Virus record (IMG/VR): IMGVR_UViG_3300025266_000005
Coordinates: 1-64,000 of that record
Length of the DNA stretch: 64,000 nucleotides
Origin: a virus
Reading direction: 5' to 3' (one strand)
Each line of letters opens with the position of its first letter. Within the stretch, counting starts at the first letter, position 1. Shown here one piece after another: positions 47,817 to 56,844 of the stretch. The position numbers and the translations under genes are program-made. The notes under the pieces were generated by a model. That model saw only the letters and a program-made list of their open reading frames with translations. It searched no databases and had not been told where the DNA came from.

Positions 47817-50747
47817 CTAGGTCCAATCACCAGATATCACATTAACGAAGGTCATTGTTCCAGTACCTACGCTTGCAGCCTCAGTTGTTGTGCTTCCCGA
47901 ATCTATTGCGTAGGTGGTTAATACAGATCCTGATACAGTTAAGTTTCTAACAGATGCGTTGGTGTATATTGTGCCTCTGCGCGCAACCCGATTAACCCTG
48001 ATATTTGCAGTGATGGATGTTGTGCCGGATTGGGCAATTGTTTCTCCGTCAATAACCGCAAAGAATGAATCAGCAGCATCACGTTCAATTTTAATGGTGT
48101 GCCAGTTTCCATCCAGCAGTCCGGTTTTAGGGTAGTTAAACGTAGTGGGGCTTATCCACGTTCTAACGATGACGCCTGTTGCATTAACTTCTACCCTTGC
48201 GTCCGCGCTACCAGATTCGCCTACAACTATTCCACCTGTTGTAGTCTTAACCTCAAATTGCACCCAATCACCTATACCAGTTACTCCATCACGAACTATC
48301 ATGTCTGGAGATATGGACGCATAGGAATCTACGCCGTTGAATGTTACATACGGTATCGCCTCTTCAACTGTTAAGGTTGCAGCCGTACCTGTGACGCTAC
48401 CTTTATTGCTACTAACAATCGGGTAGTATTGATCCCCGTTATCTGCAAGAGATACGGCTGATAAGGTTAAAAGCCTTGAAGTCGCGCCACTTACCGGAGT
48501 ATTGGCGGGTGAGTTATACCACTGATATGCGTCTATTGGCTCTATGTAGGCATTAATAGAAAACACAGCGTCATCACCTTCACGAGCTAATTGGTTTTCT
48601 GCTTGATCTATTATATTTATGCCTTTGTCAGTAAACCTAAACCCCTCTTTTATGTATGAGTGAGCATCGCGATCTAATGTTATCCAGTTACCTTTATGCC
48701 TTGGCAAAAGTAGCGCTGCAAAATCATCAGTTGTTCCACCGCTATGAAACTCAGTCATGTAGGAGTCTATGTCTCTCGTTGCTTCAACATAACCAGTTTC
48801 ATTTATTGCGTTTCCATAAACCGCTATAGACTGTCCCGCTGTAATGCCGGACTCTTGGATAGTCGATTCTGTACCTTCAAAGATATTGTATTTAACATCC
48901 GAGTCGGTAAATAGACCGCCTAATAAAACAGTTCTCCTATCATCTACTACCGCATCAGTGAATATGGTAGAAACCCAATTATATTGAGCATCTAAATCTT
49001 CATGGTCTTGGAACCACATGGGCCATGAAAGCCCCCGGTTGGTTGGTTTGTTTTGACCAACGCCAGCGAAAACATTATCACCGACTATAAAGCGACCGAA
49101 CCTAGGCAGGGATGTGCTTGATACGTTACCTCTCGCCTCAATACCTATCTCACCACCCACATAAAGATTTCCTGTATATGCGCAGTCATATGCGTTCAGT
49201 AGGTCATCATCATCATTAATGTTTTTATTGTGGGTTGATGATGGGTTTATAGATACGTTATCAACGCAGTAGTATTTTTTTGGCTGTAATGCATAGCTTG
49301 AGTGGCTTGTGAACACGCCACCATACAACCTTACTCTAACCTGATTTCCTGCTGTAGCGTTATCGGCTGAAAAATCTGTAGCGGGAATGGTTATTGTTGA
49401 TCCTGTATAACTTAAAACCTCAATCTCTACCTCAACAGCGCCATCCGTTGTAACATAAATATAGACGCCATCAGGCATATTGCTCGGCAGGGTTCTTGTA
49501 AACACAACTTGCGTTTCAGCAGCGCCACTTAATGTTGTAGCTAACTCATCAACGAATTGACCAGAATATGCAAACGTATTATCAGTTCCGTCATACCTGT
49601 CATAATAACCGCAGTGATAAAAAAGGTTTTCCTGCTGTAAATACCTTGTTTTCTGACCGTAACTACCAACAGCAAAGTTGCCATAGTTTCTATAGAATGT
49701 GTTTCTACGTTCATGAAAGTTTTCTACGACCGACGATGTGTTTATTGAAACACTAAACCAATCCATTCGACACCCTTCAATTAGGGTGTTGTACATTGTT
49801 GGCGCATTAGAATAGGAAAAATAAAAGCTTGCTGCTGCAACGTTGTTCCATCCAGCAAAATCAGGGCTTGATGGGTCCCTTACCGTACAAGATGCGTGGA
49901 TATGGGCAATTATGAAGTTATCACCCCTTCCAACCTGTCCAACCTGAGTAACATTATCAAACATGGTTGAATTACTACCCTGCTTCTTAAAGGCAATAAA
50001 TGGCCTGCCAAGTGCCGGATTCCCATAAGCAGTAATAATATGACTTTCAAGCAGGCTTTTACCTGCTGGCAAGTTGTTTATTTCTCCTGTTTGCTCAAAT
50101 GAATCGCCATAGCGAAGCAATACAACATCATTCTCACCTTCGCGCATCTGAGCGATAGCCGCTTGATGCGTTCTATAAGCAACCTGCCCCTCATCGGCAA
50201 ACCAGTCTGTAAACGCTGAGCCGTCACCATAAATGTATGGCGTAGCGGCGCCATCATCACCCGATTCAGATACGTACATAACGCGACTTGTTGCGGATAT
50301 AGATAAAATCGTCCATCCATCGTTATCTTGTGGTCGAGTGACGATCTCACTCATCCATGCCTGGGTGTAACTTGGCGTTGGGAACAGACTAGAGGCTGGA
50401 GCAACATTAACCGCCACGGTTCTAAACAGAGGTGTAATCGTAAAGCCTGAAGGAACATTGATAATATCCAGTGTAACGCCCTGCCCATCTTCAACCGTTA
50501 TAGTGTGAATATTAACCGTATAAACAGCCCCAACCTTCGATACAACACCCTTGCTCGCACCTGTCACAACAAAATTTGAAGTGTTTAAACCCGGATCAAT
50601 ATCAAACGTGGCTGTTAATTGCGTGGTTGAAACCGTGCCACTTGTGCCGTTTGCCGTTAGGGATTGGAAGGCTATGGGTGTGTTTGTTGGTGGCGTGAAC
50701 GAGCGCTTACCTCTCCAGTTTAATGCAAGGTCTAGGCATAGATTCAT
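47817..50747 (-). CDS. Tailspike with Ig-like N terminus, beta-helix and LamG-like C terminus
   Basis: A 976-residue protein. The Ig-like segment and the last ~215 residues closely match the prophage A fibre. The centre (RPQDNDGWTILSISATSRVM onward) is a different beta-helix-like region with GDGSAFTDWF and DRAHS-type motifs. Another Ig-like repeat precedes the LamG domain (NQLAREGDDAVFSINAYIEP). It is probably the receptor-binding spike. The start at 50747 is chosen because GGAG lies 7 bases upstream. Confidence 0.8.
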   Translation of the reverse strand: MNLCLDLALNWRGKRSFTPPTNTPIAFQSLTANGTSGTVSTTQLTATFDIDPGLNTSNFVVTGASKGVVSKVGAVYTVNIHTITVEDGQGVTLDIINVPSGFTITPLFRTVAVNVAPASSLFPTPSYTQAWMSEIVTRPQDNDGWTILSISATSRVMYVSESGDDGAATPYIYGDGSAFTDWFADEGQVAYRTHQAAIAQMREGENDVVLLRYGDSFEQTGEINNLPAGKSLLESHIITAYGNPALGRPFIAFKKQGSNSTMFDNVTQVGQVGRGDNFIIAHIHASCTVRDPSSPDFAGWNNVAAASFYFSYSNAPTMYNTLIEGCRMDWFSVSINTSSVVENFHERRNTFYRNYGNFAVGSYGQKTRYLQQENLFYHCGYYDRYDGTDNTFAYSGQFVDELATTLSGAAETQVVFTRTLPSNMPDGVYIYVTTDGAVEVEIEVLSYTGSTITIPATDFSADNATAGNQVRVRLYGGVFTSHSSYALQPKKYYCVDNVSINPSSTHNKNINDDDDLLNAYDCAYTGNLYVGGEIGIEARGNVSSTSLPRFGRFIVGDNVFAGVGQNKPTNRGLSWPMWFQDHEDLDAQYNWVSTIFTDAVVDDRRTVLLGGLFTDSDVKYNIFEGTESTIQESGITAGQSIAVYGNAINETGYVEATRDIDSYMTEFHSGGTTDDFAALLLPRHKGNWITLDRDAHSYIKEGFRFTDKGINIIDQAENQLAREGDDAVFSINAYIEPIDAYQWYNSPANTPVSGATSRLLTLSAVSLADNGDQYYPIVSSNKGSVTGTAATLTVEEAIPYVTFNGVDSYASISPDMIVRDGVTGIGDWVQFEVKTTTGGIVVGESGSADARVEVNATGVIVRTWISPTTFNYPKTGLLDGNWHTIKIERDAADSFFAVIDGETIAQSGTTSITANIRVNRVARRGTIYTNASVRNLTVSGSVLTTYAIDSGSTTTEAASVGTGTMTFVNVISGDWT

Positions 50748-50764
50748 GTGAAACTCCGGGCAAT

Positions 50765-50785
50765 AAAAAACCCGCACTTGGCGGG
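50765..50785. terminator. Intrinsic terminator upstream of the tailspike
   Basis: CCCGC-ACTTG-GCGGG with six A on one side and TTTG on the other; best read on the minus strand. Confidence 0.75.
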
Positions 50786-50810
50786 TTTGTTTGGTGAGGG
50801 TGGTTGGTGG

Positions 50811-51329
50811 TTAAAGCTGTATCTGGCTTGCGTTTATAAACAAATCGTCAAACTGCTGCTGAGTCAGATTTAAACCGCTTTCACCAGCAAGTAGCTGCAT
50901 TGTCGGGCTATCTTTCTGCCATGTATTTGCTGCATATAAAGCCTGCTCAGCAATTATTTTTGTTGTGGGATCTGGAATAGCATCAACAAGTGCAATCACA
51001 GTGGACCAATAGCCTGATATTTTTAGCTGCGCCGTTCCCTGTGCGCGACTCACTTGAGTTATCGGTTCCGGTGCGGGCGTAGGAATTTCATCCTGCCACC
51101 CAGAAGGAGTCTCATCCTCGGTCAATATTTCTTGTGATTCGACAATATTTTCAAACAGTCGGTAAACAGTTCGTTTTTCACCGCTATGAATAAAGGGTTC
51201 GCCATTGCGCACTGTAACGGGTTTACCGTCCAATTTAGCCGCAAGCAGAGACTGATATTGAGCATCGCTTATTTCAATACCACCATCAATCATTGACTGG
51301 CTTATCGTGTCATTTTTCATGTAAGGCAT
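50811..51329 (-). CDS. Tail fibre assembly-like protein, prophage B
   Basis: A 172-residue protein. GGIEISDAQYQSLLAAKLDGKPVT, then an acidic Pro-rich linker and the C-terminal helices (IIAEQALYAANTWQKDSPTM) follow the plan of phage tail-fibre assembly proteins. TAATG couples it to the HNH gene. Confidence 0.62.
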   Translation of the reverse strand: MPYMKNDTISQSMIDGGIEISDAQYQSLLAAKLDGKPVTVRNGEPFIHSGEKRTVYRLFENIVESQEILTEDETPSGWQDEIPTPAPEPITQVSRAQGTAQLKISGYWSTVIALVDAIPDPTTKIIAEQALYAANTWQKDSPTMQLLAGESGLNLTQQQFDDLFINASQIQL

Positions 51330-51838
51330 TATGCGGTCCTCTCTTCAAAAATATGTCCACAGATAGCTGTTTTTTTGGCATCAATGTATGCCGAATGAGC
51401 ATCCTCGATCTTGTCAAACGTCCCTCTGTGCTTATTTCTATATATCGCCATGTATTTTCCTGACTGCGTTTTATGCACACCCATTGGAATGGCCCTTATC
51501 TTTGGAGGTTTAGCGTTTGCTCTATTTTCCCACTGGTCCGCCAGTCTTAGGTTTTCAATTGAATTATTCAAAGGGTTCCCATCAATGTGGTCTATATGTT
51601 TTGTGGGTAAGACCTTGTTAAAAAACAGCCAAACCAAATGATGCATAAAATAGTATCGTCCAAATATAACGGTATGGGCATAGCCGTCAGGCCTTATAGA
51701 TCCGACATCACTACCTACTTTCGCTCTACCCCTAGACTTAGACCACACCAATCTGCCATCAATTAACCGGTAATACTCAGTGACAAACTTGTAAAGGTTT
51801 TTCTCATCTTCTTTGGTATGACTCTTTAGTAAACTCAT
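51329..51838 (-). CDS. HNH endonuclease (homing type) in the tail region
   Basis: A 169-residue protein. HHLVWLFFNKVLPTKHIDHIDGNPLNNSIENLRL is the HNH core; the C-terminal GVHKTQSGKYMAIYRNKHRGTF resembles an AP2-type DNA-binding domain. Free-standing HNH genes in structural clusters usually act as homing enzymes. Overlaps with both flanking genes are short (1 and 4 bases). Confidence 0.8.
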   Translation of the reverse strand: MSLLKSHTKEDEKNLYKFVTEYYRLIDGRLVWSKSRGRAKVGSDVGSIRPDGYAHTVIFGRYYFMHHLVWLFFNKVLPTKHIDHIDGNPLNNSIENLRLADQWENRANAKPPKIRAIPMGVHKTQSGKYMAIYRNKHRGTFDKIEDAHSAYIDAKKTAICGHIFEERTA

Positions 51839-52908
51839 GCTATTCTCATATAATAGGTTGCACCTATGTTTCTAGGGCGTGACTCATCGCCGCCACTAGA
51901 AGCTGTCGTGCCGGTGTTAGCCGCTCCTGAGCCAGATCCGGGATAAATGGTTGCAGCCTCCAATACAGTCTGTCGAAATGGATAGGTGTGGGTGTGAGAT
52001 AGATTTTGGCTTGATTGTTCTGCACCTGACGACCCTGGTCGAATGAATGGGCGCGATGTATTAATTAATGGAACTGTTTGCCCATCCATAGGGCTTTCAG
52101 CGTGGGATATGACAGCTGTGGCAGCGATATTAGGCGATGTACCACTTACGGACTCACTGGTTAATAGTCCCTCGTTATATTCACCAACGCCGGACTCTCC
52201 CGCTGTTAAAAGGATATATTTTTCATCGCCAGCATTTGATGGAACTGTAACACCAGTAATATGTGAAAATATTGGAAATGGCCATCCTATAGGTAGCGTT
52301 TTAAGCAAGTCTGCCTTTATCTGTGTTATTTCATTGTTGATTTCAACAGTGCTGAATGTCAGTGTGTCAAATCTGCTACTAAAGGCGTTATAAGTAACCC
52401 GCTGAATACTTCCCGCTGGCCAGTCACCAGTAACCAAAGCGTCTCCATTATTCTTTTCAACTGGCGCTGGACCGGCACCAAAATCCAGCGTCACCGCCCC
52501 GGTGTTTGTGCTCACAACCGTTAAAACATAAACCGCTTTATCCACATAGGCGCTAACAGGTGGCACAGCCTCAGCCGTGACATCGTTAATACCCTGAACA
52601 TTGATTAAGTTAATAGTGGGCGAATCTGCAAGCTCTCCACGCTGCAAGTCCTGCAGCTTTTGAGCGCCGTTACTGTCTTCAACTTTTAGAGAGTATCTAG
52701 CGGGAACCCATATCTTGTTTTGAGCGCGACCATAGCTATCGGTACGTTGTGGATTGGCAATTGGCACAGTCAATTCGCGATCCGAATAAATCACTATCGG
52801 GTTAAGCTTTGGATCTTGCCCCGCCGCACCAACATAGATATACCCATTAACAATAGGCTTTCCGTCCGTGCCCTGAAACGACTCATGCTCGCTTATCATT
52901 GATGCCAT
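51835..52908 (-). CDS. P22-tailspike-like adaptor / fibre protein
   Basis: A 357-residue protein. The N-terminal ESFQGTDGKPIVNGYIYVGA, then LNPIVIYSDREL and NPQRTDSYGRAQNKIWVPARYSL, resembles the P22 tailspike head-binding domain. The C-terminal part with SQNLSHTHTYPF and GGDESRPRNIGATYYMRIA is a fibre-tip motif. It may connect the tail hub to the spike encoded downstream. Confidence 0.72.
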   Translation of the reverse strand: MASMISEHESFQGTDGKPIVNGYIYVGAAGQDPKLNPIVIYSDRELTVPIANPQRTDSYGRAQNKIWVPARYSLKVEDSNGAQKLQDLQRGELADSPTINLINVQGINDVTAEAVPPVSAYVDKAVYVLTVVSTNTGAVTLDFGAGPAPVEKNNGDALVTGDWPAGSIQRVTYNAFSSRFDTLTFSTVEINNEITQIKADLLKTLPIGWPFPIFSHITGVTVPSNAGDEKYILLTAGESGVGEYNEGLLTSESVSGTSPNIAATAVISHAESPMDGQTVPLINTSRPFIRPGSSGAEQSSQNLSHTHTYPFRQTVLEAATIYPGSGSGAANTGTTASSGGDESRPRNIGATYYMRIA

Positions 52909-52912
52909 GTTA

Positions 52913-52940
52913 TTGCCCTAATTGGTAATTGTGATATATT
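52913..52940 (+). promoter_or_regulatory. Promoter giving a leaderless moron mRNA
   Basis: TTGCCC at 52913-52918, a 16-base spacer and an extended -10, TGA-TATATT (52932-52940). The ATG at 52947 starts six bases past the -10, so the transcript would have little or no leader. Confidence 0.65.
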
Positions 52941-52946
52941 CGGGTA

Positions 52947-53273
52947 ATGCGTTTACTTATCATTCTTTCTGTTGCTCTCTTGGCTGGTTGTCAGTCTCAA
53001 GCTGTGCGCACAGCTAACCATCACACGCAATGCGATGATTATGGTTTTGTTAAAGGAACTGCTGAATATGGCCAGTGCATGATGGCACTGGATGAAAAAG
53101 ATACTGCTGAGCGTCTTCGTAAAGCGGCGTTGATTCAAAATCTTGGCAACACAATTGAAGTTCCTGCGCCGCAACATCCTCAGTTGCCGCCTTCTCAACC
53201 AGTTCCTAACTACCCTTCCTTAAACTGCACATCAACCACGGTTGGTAATCAGGTTTATACTCGGTGTAATTAA
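52947..53273 (+). CDS. Small lipoprotein at the P22 sieA position
   Basis: A 108-residue protein with a lipobox (LLIILSVALLAGC, Cys15 lipidated) and a mature part with two further Cys, a Pro-rich stretch (PQHPQLPPSQPVPNYP) and a C-terminal Cys pair. It is encoded opposite to the structural genes, between the ejection genes and the tailspike adaptor. P22 has sieA and immI in this interval. A role in superinfection exclusion is a reasonable hypothesis, not shown. Confidence 0.75.
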   Translation: MRLLIILSVALLAGCQSQAVRTANHHTQCDDYGFVKGTAEYGQCMMALDEKDTAERLRKAALIQNLGNTIEVPAPQHPQLPPSQPVPNYPSLNCTSTTVGNQVYTRCN

Positions 53274-53377
53274 TGGAGTTTCTGGCCTTTATCGCGCTCT
53301 GCTATTTCTTTCCGGAAGTAATGGCTGTTGTCTTGGTCATTGTTGTTCTTGGCTCTGTTGTTGAATACTATCGTTAA
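53273..53377 (+). CDS. 34-residue single-span membrane peptide
   Basis: The ATG at 53273 overlaps the lipoprotein stop (TAATG). Nearly all residues are hydrophobic (FIALCYFFPEVMAVVLVIVV), ending EYYR. It overlaps the end of the ejection gene by 41 bases on the other strand. Translation coupling to the lipoprotein suggests a functional pair. Confidence 0.6.
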   Translation: MEFLAFIALCYFFPEVMAVVLVIVVLGSVVEYYR

Positions 53378-55463
53378 ACTCATCTTGCTCGATATCATTT
53401 AACAACTGCGTAAACGCTCTGGCTGCTGCAGGGGTATCTGACTTTAGCTGTCTCAATGCTCGCATTTCTGGCTGCCATTTTGGATCATAAAGTGCTTTTG
53501 CTAAGACAGAAACGCGACTATTAAATGACGCATCCTCACCTGCCATGGTTATCATGCTGACACCTTTATCAACAGCTCCAGATATAGGGTTGCGAAGCCA
53601 ATCACGGAATCCTTGAACCAGCCCACCTTTTAATTCACTCTTAATTTCTTCGCGCGCTGCCGTTTGTGATCCACCTGGACGGCCTAATCTGGCACGACCT
53701 AATGCGGTCTTTAAGTACTGCATGTTTTTACGCTGCTCAGCTGTGAGCGCATTCATCAACACTGTTTCACTTTTAGCGTTAGGGAATAGCGCCCGGTAAA
53801 GCTGTCCTGGCAGGTTTTCGACGGTTCCTGATTCGGTAGTCGCTTTGATTGAACCTAACCGGCGTTCCAATTCCGTACGCACAATTTCATTCCAGGCATC
53901 GGGATCCGTATTGGTGATGGCCTCTCTCGCTTTCAAAACAACTTGCGGATTAGTCTGGGCAGGGTCAAATATCTTACTGGTGACGCTTTTCAGCTGTGTA
54001 TCGTCCAAATCCGCTATCTTGCCAACGATTGAGTCTTGAAGAGCCGAAACAGGCGGAGATTCGGCTGCAAACAATTCTCTGGCTGCCCGGTAGTCTGGGC
54101 TTGCTTCATCCATTTGTTGCAGGAGTAAGTCTTTGATTTCGGTTACTTGTCGTTTAGTGGTATTGCCTAACGCGTTTTCGCCTTGTTTGCTGAGCATTTG
54201 GTCTAATTCAAGCTTGGCATTGTGAAGCAGTTTTAAGGTGGGCTTTTCGATAACGGTTTTACCATCCACTTCTTTCGCTTTGCCGGTCATTAATGCATTA
54301 ACTTTTTTCAGTGTTTTTGACACCTCGCCCGATTCTGGCAAGTCATCTAATGATGATTTTATGTAATCTTTGATAGGCGCTATATTCACATCAGCTGACT
54401 TCTCAAATGCTGACTTATAAAGCGGTGATGTTTTTTCTGCTCTTATCCGTTTTGCGTTATCAATCGCTGCCTGCGCTGCTGAGCGTGTACGACTTTGGGC
54501 TGTCACCACAGATTCAGGCGGGGCAATGGTATTAAGGAAGTTCTCAACTGCATCGCCTGCCGCTTTATTTTGACCTCTTAAGGCTTTTACAGCTGATTTG
54601 GTTCCTGCTGGCAATTGAGCGACAAATGATTGCTTTTCCAGTGTTGCTGGCACGCCGGTTTTTTGTGCTTGAAATAATGGCACGCCGGTTTGCTCACTGG
54701 CTTCTTTCGCCACAGCAACATTATCTGAAACTTGAGCAATATCATCTGTCATCGCGCCAAATTGTTTAGCGTTACGTGATGCCCTGAAACCTTGAATGGC
54801 TGGAGCAATGGCCTCTGCTGCGCCGCCTGCCATCATAGCCACGCCAGTTGAAACCGGATCGCGCTCTTCTCGACCCAATGCAATACCACCTTCCTGCAAT
54901 AGCTGTTCTGTTGCACCCGCGCCAGCCGCACCCATGCCTATTTTAGCCATGAGCGTTTTACCAAGGCTGGCAAGTTTTGCTGCAGGGATAAATGCCAATA
55001 CTTGGGCTGTTGCTGTCATAGCGTCTTGTGGAGAGAATCCTGGACGATTTAATACTGAGCGGCGCATTTCTCCTGAGTCAGTTGGCACTTCAATAATTAC
55101 CGTTCCATCATCTGTTTGTTCAAAGCGCGCCTCTGGCACCGCCTGCTTGATCATATCCATCTGCGCTTTAGGGTCAAACGTAGACAAAAAGCCTGCCGCT
55201 ATACGTGGTGTGTCACCTTCTTTAGTTGTGCCAAATTCAGGTAGTTCAGCTAATTCAGGGTTGTTTTGTTTTCTGGCTGAGCCGGTGAAAAATTCGCCCC
55301 ATCCAGGCTGTGCTTTTACAGGAGTTTGATTTGGGTCAGGTATTAACTTTCCCTTAACTTCATAACCGCTAAAAAGGTCAGCCTCCTTGCTCTTTTCGAC
55401 AGGCTCAGGAATGACTTTGCCTTTTACCTCGTAACCCTCAAGCAAGTCATCATATTCACTCAT
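53337..55463 (-). CDS. DNA ejection / internal virion protein (P22 gp16-like position)
   Basis: A 708-residue protein. Two copies of a short motif GYEVKGK(V/L)IP occur near the N terminus (residues ~10-20 and ~32-42). A hydrophobic Ala/Gly stretch follows (LAKIGMGAAGAGATEQ region) and the rest is helical and Gln/Lys/Glu-rich. This is the last of three ejection-type genes, at the gp16 position in the P22 order. It is probably ejected with the DNA. Confidence 0.68.
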   Translation of the reverse strand: MSEYDDLLEGYEVKGKVIPEPVEKSKEADLFSGYEVKGKLIPDPNQTPVKAQPGWGEFFTGSARKQNNPELAELPEFGTTKEGDTPRIAAGFLSTFDPKAQMDMIKQAVPEARFEQTDDGTVIIEVPTDSGEMRRSVLNRPGFSPQDAMTATAQVLAFIPAAKLASLGKTLMAKIGMGAAGAGATEQLLQEGGIALGREERDPVSTGVAMMAGGAAEAIAPAIQGFRASRNAKQFGAMTDDIAQVSDNVAVAKEASEQTGVPLFQAQKTGVPATLEKQSFVAQLPAGTKSAVKALRGQNKAAGDAVENFLNTIAPPESVVTAQSRTRSAAQAAIDNAKRIRAEKTSPLYKSAFEKSADVNIAPIKDYIKSSLDDLPESGEVSKTLKKVNALMTGKAKEVDGKTVIEKPTLKLLHNAKLELDQMLSKQGENALGNTTKRQVTEIKDLLLQQMDEASPDYRAARELFAAESPPVSALQDSIVGKIADLDDTQLKSVTSKIFDPAQTNPQVVLKAREAITNTDPDAWNEIVRTELERRLGSIKATTESGTVENLPGQLYRALFPNAKSETVLMNALTAEQRKNMQYLKTALGRARLGRPGGSQTAAREEIKSELKGGLVQGFRDWLRNPISGAVDKGVSMITMAGEDASFNSRVSVLAKALYDPKWQPEMRALRQLKSDTPAAARAFTQLLNDIEQDEFNDSIQQQSQEQQ

Positions 55464-56844
55464 TTATCTTTCTCCACGCATCAATCACTTCCTGCTCGGT
55501 TATACCGGGCCGCTTACGTTCAGCGTTTTCTTTAAACTCATAAAAGAACACCGGCAATCCTGTAGCTGGGTTTTTAACGGCACTTGATAGCAATGGCGTT
55601 TCACGCTTAAAGTTATTCCATTCAGTGCGGGCTTTACTAAAGCTTACAATCTCATCATTTTCACGTTGAGCATCCATTTTGCTCTGAATGAAATCAGCCA
55701 TTTCAATGTCACGCATGGCAAGGGCTTTCATTGCGTTGATCTTGAATTTGCCGCCCTCTGGTGTATCACCAAGATTAGCAATGGTTTGTCTAGCGCGAGC
55801 CGCATCTTGCTCAGTTTGCGGGCCTTTTGCAGCGTTTAAAACTTTATTAACCAATGTATTTGCCACTGCGTTATACGCCTGAGCGTTCGATACATTAGCA
55901 ATTCCACTAGCATCCACACCAAACCCTTCAACTATTGCCGCCATTGCCACTTTTGCAGGCTCAATCGCGCCAGTCTGAACATCAATCAATTCAAGCTGTG
56001 AAAGGTTGTCCAGTGTCTCCTGTGAGTTGCTAGCCTTTTCAAGAACCTGACCATATTGCTTGGCATCAATTTTGGCTATTTCCTCGCGCTCCTTATCTTC
56101 GCCGCCACTATTAACATTCATATTGACACTAGTTGAAGATTTACCGGCTGACGCTATTTGCTGTTTCTGCGCCAATGCCTCAGGTGATAAAACGCCATTA
56201 ACATTATTGCGAATAGCTTCTTGATATTCGGGCGTACCAGGCTTCAGCCCTGCTGCTTGCAACTGCTGCTCTAAGGCGGTTGGTTTTGGTGCTTCAGGGA
56301 ATAATGCTTTAGCATCAGCTCCCATCACCTGCATGCCCTGCAGTCGCAAATCAAGCTGCTCTTCTGGTAGGTTGGCAAGCTCAATATAAGGGGTTGGGTC
56401 TTCGCCATCCATGATGGCTTGATTAGCTAGCTCAGTAATAGCGTTGATTTTTTCAGGGTGTGACTTTTGCTTACTGATAAACGCTGATTCTCTCATGCGT
56501 CTATCGACCTCAGTTTTGGCCTGCTCCTGCTCCAGCTTATCGCCGCGCTCCATAACACCTTGCAGTGTCTTGGCAAGCTCCGGATTTATTTGAGCTATAC
56601 GCATCAACTGCTCTTGGCCCATTTGAGGATTGCCGTTGATGCCTGGGGTTGCGCCCGGCATACCTCCCTGACCGCCCTGCTGACCTACACCAAGAATCTG
56701 AGCTATTTGCTGCTGCTGTGCCGCCTTCGCTTCTTCTGCGCGCTTGCGGTCCATCATGCCGCCAAAGGCCTGAGAGAGCATACCAAGCCCACCATCAAAG
56801 CTTGGAACTAATGACGCGCCATTCACGTTTTCAAGCGTTGCCAT
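55456..56844 (-). CDS. DNA ejection / internal virion protein (P22 gp20-like position)
   Basis: A 462-residue protein with a Gly/Gln-rich N-terminal part (VGQQGGQGGMPGATPGINGN) and long helical regions. It follows the S74-containing gene and precedes the 708-residue protein by an 8-base overlap. The role is inferred from the P22 order. Confidence 0.66.
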   Translation of the reverse strand: MATLENVNGASLVPSFDGGLGMLSQAFGGMMDRKRAEEAKAAQQQQIAQILGVGQQGGQGGMPGATPGINGNPQMGQEQLMRIAQINPELAKTLQGVMERGDKLEQEQAKTEVDRRMRESAFISKQKSHPEKINAITELANQAIMDGEDPTPYIELANLPEEQLDLRLQGMQVMGADAKALFPEAPKPTALEQQLQAAGLKPGTPEYQEAIRNNVNGVLSPEALAQKQQIASAGKSSTSVNMNVNSGGEDKEREEIAKIDAKQYGQVLEKASNSQETLDNLSQLELIDVQTGAIEPAKVAMAAIVEGFGVDASGIANVSNAQAYNAVANTLVNKVLNAAKGPQTEQDAARARQTIANLGDTPEGGKFKINAMKALAMRDIEMADFIQSKMDAQRENDEIVSFSKARTEWNNFKRETPLLSSAVKNPATGLPVFFYEFKENAERKRPGITEQEVIDAWRKINE

